Of a DNA stretch of 26,500 bases, positions 16,060 to 21,728 are shown piece after piece. The translations under genes were made by a program, and so were the position numbers. The stretch covers positions 1-26,500 of the forward strand of contig DASXTQ010000074.1 in the NCBI GenBank assembly GCA_036505295.1, given 5' to 3'. Under the pieces are notes generated by a model. It had not been told where the DNA came from, ran no database searches, and saw only the letters and a list, made by a program, of their open reading frames with translations. The number at the start of each line of letters is the position of its first letter. Within the stretch, counting starts at the first letter, position 1. Source of the DNA: WS-7 sp036505295. Lineage in GTDB: Bacteria > Eisenbacteria > RBG-16-71-46 > SZUA-252.

Positions 16060-16070
16060 CTTGAACCCTC

Positions 16071-16090
16071 CGATAAACGGGTGCGATAAA
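16071..16090. repeat. Two CGATAAA direct repeats upstream of the DUF6249-like gene
   Basis: CGATAAA at 16071-16077 and again at 16084-16090, with a 13-bp period. They are AT-rich in a GC-rich interval and lie 12-31 bases upstream of the minus-strand start at 16059. They could be a regulator site or chance. Confidence 0.35.
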
Positions 16091-16243
16091 GGATGCGCCG
16101 GGCGCCCATCGAGAGCCGGTTCCGGCGCAAGCTCGAATCCACCCCCTTGGACCGGGAGGACCGGTCGTGCGGTTTCAGGAATCCCCACCCCCGTGCGTTC
16201 CAATCTCTTGAAACCGGGTCCCACCGAAGACCGGTCCAACCCC

Positions 16244-16843
16244 GTGGTGCCGTCTATCTCGGAGTCAGTGAAGCAGGCCGCCGGTGAGCCCTCCGAGGAG
16301 AGTGGGTGGATCGAGGACGCGTGCGCGGGCGACACGACGGCATTCCGGAGGCTGGTCGAGAGGTACGGCGATCGGGCGTATGGCCTGGCCCTCCGGATGC
16401 TCGGGTCCCCCGAGGAAGCGGAAGAGGCGGCTCAGGACGCGCTTGTTCGCGCCTGGCGCGCGCTCCCTCGGTTTCGAGGGGATTCGAGGTTCTCGACCTG
16501 GCTATACCGCATCGTGGTCCGCCGTGCGCTCGATCGCTCGGCGGCGCTCAAGGCCAGGCGGGCTCGGGAGACGACCCTCGAGGAGACTGAGTTCGAGGCT
16601 CCCGCCTCGCCCGACCTTCCCGGCACAGCGGGGGTCTCGCGGAGGCTGGACCGGCTCCTGGGGTCGCTTCCCGACGTGCAGCGCGCGGCGGTCGTGCTGT
16701 ACTACTATGAGGATCGCTCGGTCGAGGAAGTAGCTCGAACGCTCGGCCTCCCGCTCGGGACGGTCAAGACGCACCTGCATCGCGCACGTGCGCTGCTGCG
16801 AGCCGGCTGGGAGCTGGAGGAACGGAGGAGCGGGATCGAATGA
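16244..16843 (+). CDS. ECF-type RNA polymerase sigma factor
   Basis: About 199 residues. Region 2 is clear (AFRRLVERYGDRAYGLALRML, then EEAEEAAQDALVRAWRALPRF and STWLYRIVVRRALD), as is region 4 (GSLPDVQRAAVVLYYYEDRSVEEVARTLGLPLGTVKTHLHRARALLR). These classify it as an extracytoplasmic-function sigma factor that redirects RNA polymerase to a stress regulon. The linker is acidic (EETEFEAPASPD). The start is uncertain: GTG 16244 or 16247 gives a normal N terminus, but no strong Shine-Dalgarno is visible, and the frame stays open upstream to 15884. The stop overlaps the anti-sigma gene by ATGA, the usual arrangement for coupled expression. Confidence 0.9.
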   Translation: MVPSISESVKQAAGEPSEESGWIEDACAGDTTAFRRLVERYGDRAYGLALRMLGSPEEAEEAAQDALVRAWRALPRFRGDSRFSTWLYRIVVRRALDRSAALKARRARETTLEETEFEAPASPDLPGTAGVSRRLDRLLGSLPDVQRAAVVLYYYEDRSVEEVARTLGLPLGTVKTHLHRARALLRAGWELEERRSGIE

Positions 16844-17388
16844 ATTGTGCGGACCTGAAGCGCTGGCTCAACGAAGGGATGCCCCAAGGATCCGAACGGG
16901 ACGCGCGTGAGCATGCGGAGCGATGCCCCGGATGCGCCACGTCGCTCCGCGCGCAGCGTGAGATCGAGGCTCTCTTGAGCGGCGAGGGTCGCGGCCGCGT
17001 CGAGGCTCCCCCGCGGTTCGTGGATCGCGTCATGGCCGAGGTCCTGGTGGCGGACCGTTCCGCTCCCAGAATCGAGCTCTGGCCCGCCTTGCCCGCGCTG
17101 CCCTGGTGGGCCCAGGCCGCCGCGGATCCGGCCACGGCGTTTGCCTGCGTCCTGGTCGCCCTCCTTGCGTGGAGGATCGACTGGCTTGGGGACCTGGCAC
17201 AGCTCGCAGGTAATCTGGGAAGCCGATACGTAGCCCAACCGCTCGGGCAGGCCTGGTCCGCGATGGGCCTGGATCGCCCCGCGGTGGCGCTCGGGTTCGA
17301 GCTCATCGCGATTCCGGCGCTCGCGTGGGGCTCTCTCGTGCTCTACCGCTGGACCGAACGAATCTTGAGGCGCTCCGCCCGAGCGTAG
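16840..17388 (+). CDS. Zinc-finger (zf-HC2) anti-sigma factor
   Basis: A 182-residue membrane protein and cognate regulator of the ECF factor it overlaps. The N-terminal anti-sigma domain has Cys3 and a HxxxCxxC site (His25, Cys29, Cys32 in EHAERCPGC) that binds zinc and holds the sigma factor. The middle (45-85) is a linker with a PPRFVDRVMAEV helix. Two membrane segments follow, about 90-110 (ATAFACVLVALLAW) and about 148-170 (ALGFELIAIPALAWGSLVLY), with a short extracytoplasmic loop between. It has no large periplasmic sensor domain, so any signal is probably sensed in the membrane or by a partner. The C terminus is basic and cytosolic. Confidence 0.87.
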   Translation: MNCADLKRWLNEGMPQGSERDAREHAERCPGCATSLRAQREIEALLSGEGRGRVEAPPRFVDRVMAEVLVADRSAPRIELWPALPALPWWAQAAADPATAFACVLVALLAWRIDWLGDLAQLAGNLGSRYVAQPLGQAWSAMGLDRPAVALGFELIAIPALAWGSLVLYRWTERILRRSARA

Positions 17389-17437
17389 CCCATCCGGCGC
17401 TACGCCCGGACGACGGCCGGGGCCGCCGCGAGCCCCC

Positions 17438-17848
17438 TTACCGGACTCCCCTCCGCCACCGCGCGCCGAGCGAGTACGGCCCGCCGCCATGCGCCGCGAG
17501 GAACAGGAACACGAAGCAGTAAAGGACCGCCAGCTCGCCATGATTCATGATCGGCCAGAACCCGTGCGGCGCATGTGCCATGAAATAGGCAACCGCCATT
17601 TCCCCCGAGAGGAGGAATGCGACCGGGCGCGTCAGGATCCCCAGCGCGACGAGGCCACCGCCGACCAGCTCCAACACTCCCGCGAACCACGGCAGTTCCG
17701 GGAACGCGGGCGCCATCTTCTGAGCGCCCGGTTCGGCGAACCAGCCCAGGAGTTTCTGCGCCCCATGGCACCAGAAGAGAAACCCGGCGACGATTCGAAG
17801 TAGCGTGAGTGCCCAGTCGCTGAATCTGCCCCGCACGTGCTCGGTCAT
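17438..17848 (-). CDS. DoxX family membrane protein
   Basis: A 136-residue protein with four hydrophobic helices and DoxX-family features: LRIVAGFLFWCHGAQKLLGWF (18-38), FAGVLELVGGGLVALGILTR (55-74), then AVAYFMAHAPHGFWPIMNHGELAVLYCFVFLFLA. DoxX-like proteins are integral membrane proteins linked in some bacteria to redox or thiol stress and to quinone-type oxidoreductases. The ATG at 17848 is chosen because GGGAGG (17860-17855) lies 6 bases upstream; the GTG at 17854 touches that sequence. It is downstream of the winged-helix regulator on the same strand (73-base gap), so it may be co-transcribed. Confidence 0.88.
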   Translation of the reverse strand: MTEHVRGRFSDWALTLLRIVAGFLFWCHGAQKLLGWFAEPGAQKMAPAFPELPWFAGVLELVGGGLVALGILTRPVAFLLSGEMAVAYFMAHAPHGFWPIMNHGELAVLYCFVFLFLAAHGGGPYSLGARWRRGVR

Positions 17849-17921
17849 CGCCACCCTCCCTTTGAGAACGGACTCCTTCCAGGACCCCCACCACGTACCA
17901 CATCGTGCGTCGAACGGTACC

Positions 17922-18317
17922 CTAACGGCGCTCCCGCATCGCCGTGATCAGCGCCTCCATGTGATCCAGATAGCGTAGAAGGGAGCGTCTCCCAAGCTCC
18001 GTGATTCGAAACTCAGTCCGGGGGAGCCGGCCCTCGAAGGACTTGGCGCACGCAATATACCTCGCCTGCTCGAGCTTCCGGGCGTGCACGCTCAAGTTCC
18101 CGTCGGTGGTCTGCATGAGGCTCTTGAGCTCGTTGAACGTCAGGGAGTCGTTCACGGCCAGAGCGCCCAGGATTCCAAGGCGAAGCCGCTCGTGGATAAG
18201 CCGGTTGAGCTCCGGCGGGCCGACCGAGTGCGCGCGCCGGCGCGCGGCGCCCGCGGCGGGCCGCTTGAGCGTGGGGCGGCGGATGCGTCTCCGAGGTACC
18301 CGTTCGGGCTCAGCCAC
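17922..18317 (-). CDS. Winged-helix transcriptional regulator
   Basis: A 131-residue DNA-binding protein. After a very basic N-terminal tail (about 6-32, many Arg/Lys), the winged helix runs from LIHERLRLGILGALAVNDSL through FNELKSLMQTTDGNLSVHARKLEQARYI to the wing GRLPRTEFRITELGRRSLLRYLDHME. This matches the single-domain winged-helix regulators (HTH_34 type, MarR/ArsR-like) that usually accompany a small membrane protein. The start is GTG 18317, which lies inside the last codons of the upstream gene (overlap with its GGT-GGC-TGA end); a later GTG within the frame would remove the basic tail. By context it probably controls its own operon and perhaps DoxX. Confidence 0.85.
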   Translation of the reverse strand: MAEPERVPRRRIRRPTLKRPAAGAARRRAHSVGPPELNRLIHERLRLGILGALAVNDSLTFNELKSLMQTTDGNLSVHARKLEQARYIACAKSFEGRLPRTEFRITELGRRSLLRYLDHMEALITAMRERR

Positions 18318-18921
18318 CGTACCGTCTCGCGATCGCGAGGCCGAATGCAATGTGGAGCCCCCCGAAGCCAGCCGCCATGAGCGGGTCGCCCCAGGCCGCG
18401 GAGGCGTAGAGCGCGAATCCACCGAGAAGGATGAAGCAAAGTCCCATGACCGGAACGACCGCCACGGAAAAGAGCCCTCCGCTGACGATTCCGGTGCCGT
18501 AGAGCATGAGCCAGAGCCCCGGAATCCGGTCGGAAGCTCCCGAGCGGAGCAGGGGAGGGGTCAGAAGCGCGCCCACCAGGATCGGAAGCCCGAAGCTCAG
18601 GGCAAACTTGCGGCTCGCCCCCGTGAGAAGGGGCAAGTCCGCCTTGCGCGCCTTGTTCCCGATCGCCCAGGCCGAGATGAGGAGCGCCACGAGCGCCTCG
18701 CCGACCCAGACCAGCACCCAGCGTTCGCGCGACGCCTGACCGGCCGCGATCCAGGCGGCGGCGAGCGCCGTGACGCCCACCGCGGCCTGTCCTGTGCCGG
18801 ATACGGCCGTGAAGGAGCCCGCACGCTCGATGGCGCCGCGAATGAACGAGAGATTGTCCATCGCGCGGAGATGGATCGGAATGGGATCGGTGTGTGGTTT
18901 CGGGGGACGGGGCTCGTTCAC
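18310..18921 (-). CDS. Polytopic membrane protein paired with winged-helix regulator
   Basis: A 203-residue protein (183 if translation begins at ATG 18861) with about five or six hydrophobic helices between residues 45 and 198. MDNLSFIRGAIERAGSFTAVSGTGQAAVGVTAL (from residue 21) looks like the conserved N terminus of a family of small membrane proteins encoded next to winged-helix regulators. The 20-residue Pro-rich upstream part is poorly constrained. The GTG at 18921 sits at the predicted transcription start, so it would be read from a leaderless mRNA. The ATG at 18861 has no clear Shine-Dalgarno either. Function unknown; probably a membrane sensor or partner for the overlapping regulator. 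Confidence 0.75.
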   Translation of the reverse strand: MNEPRPPKPHTDPIPIHLRAMDNLSFIRGAIERAGSFTAVSGTGQAAVGVTALAAAWIAAGQASRERWVLVWVGEALVALLISAWAIGNKARKADLPLLTGASRKFALSFGLPILVGALLTPPLLRSGASDRIPGLWLMLYGTGIVSGGLFSVAVVPVMGLCFILLGGFALYASAAWGDPLMAAGFGGLHIAFGLAIARRYGG

Positions 18922-18927
18922 CCCACG

Positions 18928-18957
18928 ATGCTAGGAATGGGAGCCCCCGACCGTCAA
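18928..18957 (-). promoter_or_regulatory. Promoter of the membrane protein/regulator operon
   Basis: On the minus strand TTGACG (18957-18952), an 18-base spacer and TAGCAT (18933-18928). The start site should fall at about 18921, which is the GTG itself. Confidence 0.45.
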
Positions 18958-19015
18958 GCGGTGCTTTGCGGCTTAAAGCCCGGGACCTGCCGTCGCGCCG
19001 GCGTCTCGGCGGGAC

Positions 19016-20017
19016 CTATTCACCGCTATCCTCGTCGGATTCGGCCTTCTCGTGCTCCTCGTCCTTGTCTTCGTCTTCCGAGGTGCAGCTCGATCGGGTC
19101 TCGTTCGGCCGGCGCAGAAAGATCGTGCCCTGGAAGGACTCGAGCTCGAGCTTGGCCCTGCCGGAGCCGAGCGTCGTCTGGAATCGCTTGGATTTGATTT
19201 TCTTCAGTGTCACCGGGAAGCTCGAATCGATTCCGCCGCTGAAGGTCGAGAGGGACAGCGTGGCGTTGGAACGCTCCGGCATGGCGACGTCGATGCAGCC
19301 GTTGTGCGTCGCGAAGCGGTAGAAACCCGCGTCGGAAATCGCGCCCTCATACGTCACCGGACCGTTGACCGTGGACGCCTCCACCGAATCGGATTGGGCG
19401 CCTTCGATGAGGATTCCACCGTTCACCGATTCCGCGAAGATCGGGCCCACGACGTTCTCGAGATGAACGGCCTGATTGACCGAGCTTGCCTCGATGCGTC
19501 CCCGGCCCCCCTGGACTCGGATCAGGCCCTGGATCGAGCTGAGCGAGGCAAAGCCGGCGCAACCCTTCAGCGTGACGTCTCCCTGCACGGTCTCGATGCG
19601 GACTTCGCCGCGCGAGTCTTCGACGTCGATGTCGGTGTTGATCCCGGAAAGCTCGAGCTTCATCCAGCGGGGCGCCGTGATGCGGTAGCGAACGGACCCG
19701 GGGACCCACCGGCGGGATTTCACCTTGAGCCGCAGAGCGGAGCCGGTCCTCTCGATCAGGATCCTATCTTTGAGAGAACGGTCCGCGGCGATCTTGATCG
19801 CGTCCCGGTCCCAGGTGTTGACGGAGATCGCGCCGCCGAAGTTCTCGATCTCGAGCGTGATCCCGGGCTTCACGACGATCGTCGTGTCGGGCTGCGGAAG
19901 GACCTGTTCGCGCGCGGAGACGGCGGTCTCATGGTCCCAGCGCTCTGCCGCGAAGGCGGCTCGACACGGGATTAGCGTGATTACGGCGAGCAACGTGGCA
20001 GCCAGGGCGGCGCGCAT
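19016..20017 (-). CDS. Secreted DUF4097-type beta-helix protein
   Basis: A 333-residue protein with a signal peptide (MRAALAATLLAVITLIPCRAAFA, cleavage near 23) and a repetitive beta-strand body of the DUF4097 type. It contains LEIENFGGAISVNTWDRDAIKI (55-76), GINTDIDVEDSRGEVRIETVQGDVTLKG and repeated 'SVNGGI/STVNGPVTYEG' rungs, which suggest a right-handed beta-solenoid. The last ~25 residues are almost all acidic (DEDKDEEHEKAESDEDSGE), possibly cation-binding or disordered. No catalytic site is seen. The ATG overlaps the anti-sigma stop (TAATG), tying its expression to the ECF module. It may be part of the signal-sensing system or an envelope output; neither is shown by sequence. Confidence 0.83.
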   Translation of the reverse strand: MRAALAATLLAVITLIPCRAAFAAERWDHETAVSAREQVLPQPDTTIVVKPGITLEIENFGGAISVNTWDRDAIKIAADRSLKDRILIERTGSALRLKVKSRRWVPGSVRYRITAPRWMKLELSGINTDIDVEDSRGEVRIETVQGDVTLKGCAGFASLSSIQGLIRVQGGRGRIEASSVNQAVHLENVVGPIFAESVNGGILIEGAQSDSVEASTVNGPVTYEGAISDAGFYRFATHNGCIDVAMPERSNATLSLSTFSGGIDSSFPVTLKKIKSKRFQTTLGSGRAKLELESFQGTIFLRRPNETRSSCTSEDEDKDEEHEKAESDEDSGE

Positions 20018-20820
20018 TACCGGGATCCTTCCGCGCTGGATGCGCTCGCCAGCATCGTGGCGCGCTGCAGAAGCTCGACCTTGCGCCGCATCGTGTCGGC
20101 GAGGTGCTCCTTGACGTAGGTATTCGCGGGATCCGCCGCGAGCGCGCGCTTGGCCTGGTCGATCGCCAAATCGATGATGGCCAGGTTGGATTCCAGGGTG
20201 CGGATGGTTGCGGGATCGAGACGATCCCGCTCACGCGCAAGCGCTTTGCGAAGCTCGGCGATCGCCTCTTCGTGCGGCGACTCGGGAAGAGTGTTCGCGG
20301 CGAGAGGCCCAGAGGACGCGGGCTCGGCCGTTACGAGCGGTGTTGCCGCGCGCTCTCCAACGGGTGCTGTCCGGGCCGCGCCCGGGCGATCCATAACCCC
20401 CGACGCGGGGGCGCGGGCCAGTGAGCCGACGGGCGGCCTGGGGGCTCTCAGGAGCGCGAAAACGGCGCCTCCGGAAACCAACGCCACGGCGAGACACGCT
20501 GCGATCAGCTGGGGGATGGAGAACGAAAAGCGCCGGTCCCGCCCGAACCTAGATTCCGCGGCCCTCTCGGGCTCGGAGGCTCCCTCCGGGAAGGAAATCG
20601 TGCGCCGGGCCAGGATGCCTGCCTCGATCCGAGTCCAGAGACTTGCGGGCGGAGGCGCGTCCTCCAGATCGCGGGCGCGCGCGCGGACCTGCCGCAGCTC
20701 GGCGAGGATCGACGCGCACTCGGAACACACCCCGAGATGCTCCTCGAGGGCTAGACACTCCTCCCGATCGAGCTCCTCGTCCAGGTACTCGGACAGGCGA
20801 TTCATCCAGGCATCGTGCAT
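20017..20820 (-). CDS. zf-HC2 anti-sigma factor with periplasmic helical domain
   Basis: About 267 residues. The N-terminal zinc anti-sigma domain has HxxCxxC (His29, Cys32, Cys35 in EEHLGVCSEC), followed by a linker helix. One membrane helix lies at about 102-124 (IPQLIAACLAVALVSGGAVFALL). A Pro/Ala-rich stretch leads to a C-terminal helical domain (about 180-258, with EEAIAELRKALARERDRLDP and LAIIDLAIDQAKRALAADPANTYVKEHLA), which is TPR-like or coiled-coil and would face the periplasm. This is a sensor-type layout, absent from the other anti-sigma factor in the window. The ATG at 20820 is 13 bases after the sigma stop with GGAG 7 bases upstream. Confidence 0.87.
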   Translation of the reverse strand: MHDAWMNRLSEYLDEELDREECLALEEHLGVCSECASILAELRQVRARARDLEDAPPPASLWTRIEAGILARRTISFPEGASEPERAAESRFGRDRRFSFSIPQLIAACLAVALVSGGAVFALLRAPRPPVGSLARAPASGVMDRPGAARTAPVGERAATPLVTAEPASSGPLAANTLPESPHEEAIAELRKALARERDRLDPATIRTLESNLAIIDLAIDQAKRALAADPANTYVKEHLADTMRRKVELLQRATMLASASSAEGSR

Positions 20821-20833
20821 CACGTCGCTCCGA

Positions 20834-21412
20834 TCATCGCGTGAGATGCCGGCGCAGAATCATCCGGGCCCGGTGGAGCTGGGCCTTGGAGGTGCCGGAC
20901 GAGATCCCCAGCATGCCTGCGATCTCCTCGTGTTGGTAGCCTTCCACGTCGTACAGCACGAAAACAAGCTTCGCGCCCTCGGGCAGCACTTCGATCGCCC
21001 GCTCGAAATCCATGCTCAGATCCCAGCTCCCGGCCCTTGCGGGAAATGAATCCAAGGTTCCATCATCCTCGCGAAAGCGGACCTTTTCGACTCGAAGGGC
21101 CGCGCGGCGCGCGAGGATCACGTTGACGGCGAGCCTGTGGAGCCACGTTCCGAAAGCTGCTTCACCCCGGAAGGTCCCGAGCTTCTCCCAGGCCCTCAGA
21201 AAAATGTCCTGGGTGATATCCACCGCCGATTCGCTCGTCGTCATCCGGCGAGCCAGATTGAAGATCCGAGCCGAGTGCCCGCCGTAGAGGCGCGCGAATG
21301 CGCGGACGTCCCCGCGGGCGGCAAGCGCGGCGTCTTCCCGGTCCCTGCTCCTGGATGGCGTAACTTCCGAGTCCTTGCTCGGTGTCATGACCCCGCCGCC
21401 CGAGTAACTCAT
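20834..21412 (-). CDS. ECF-type RNA polymerase sigma factor
   Basis: About 192 residues. Region 2: AFARLYGGHSARIFNLARRM, SAVDITQDIFLRAWEKLGTFRGEAAFGTWLHRLAVNVIL. Region 4: EVLPEGAKLVFVLYDVEGYQHEEIAGMLGISSGTSKAQLHRARMILRRHL. The sequence is of the RpoE-like ECF type. I choose ATG 21412 because AAGGA is 5 bases upstream; ATG 21388 is the alternative, and the frame extends to 21481. It is the first gene of an operon with its zf-HC2 anti-sigma factor and the DUF4097 protein. No confident ECF-type autoregulatory promoter was seen upstream. Confidence 0.9.
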   Translation of the reverse strand: MSYSGGGVMTPSKDSEVTPSRSRDREDAALAARGDVRAFARLYGGHSARIFNLARRMTTSESAVDITQDIFLRAWEKLGTFRGEAAFGTWLHRLAVNVILARRAALRVEKVRFREDDGTLDSFPARAGSWDLSMDFERAIEVLPEGAKLVFVLYDVEGYQHEEIAGMLGISSGTSKAQLHRARMILRRHLTR

Positions 21413-21728
21413 TCGCATCCTTGGATAGAAATGGCCCGTTTGGGGTTGGAATCGCCGGGCAGGCATTCCCCCTTCAACCAATCCGCCCGGCGACCCATCT
21501 TAACGTTACGTTGGCCCGCAGGCACCCCCCCCGCGGCGTCGGCGCCCGGACCCAGGAAGCCGGCCAGGGAGCCGGCATCTTGGCCACTGAAGCCTCAAGT
21601 CTCGGGCGCCGTCCGCCCGCGGGAGCAAAGCTTCCTAAGTGAAACCGGGACCGCTGCGGGTCGCGTACAGTCCATGCGGGGCCAGCTCGAGGCTCCGCCG
21701 AATCCCACGGGCCCGAGAGAGGTGGCAG
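21413..21728. other. Divergent intergenic region (316 bp)
   Basis: No convincing gene. It must hold promoters for the ECF operon (minus) and the DUF5916 gene (plus), but none stands out. Present are an AT-rich patch with the 11-bp interrupted inverted repeat AACGT-T-ACGTT (21502-21512), a run of eight C (21525-21532) and two nearby GCCGGC repeats (from about 21561). Open frames here look like GC-driven shadows. Confidence 0.5.

Noticed and set aside
17383..17405. Intrinsic terminator between the anti-sigma factor and DoxX
   Set aside because: A 7-bp stem (GCGTAGC/GCTACGC) overlaps the stop codon and has no T run, so it is too weak to annotate.
21640..21671. Promoter TGAAAC...TACAGT before the DUF5916 gene
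   Set aside because: The spacer is 20 bases, too long for a standard promoter, and the -35 match is weak.
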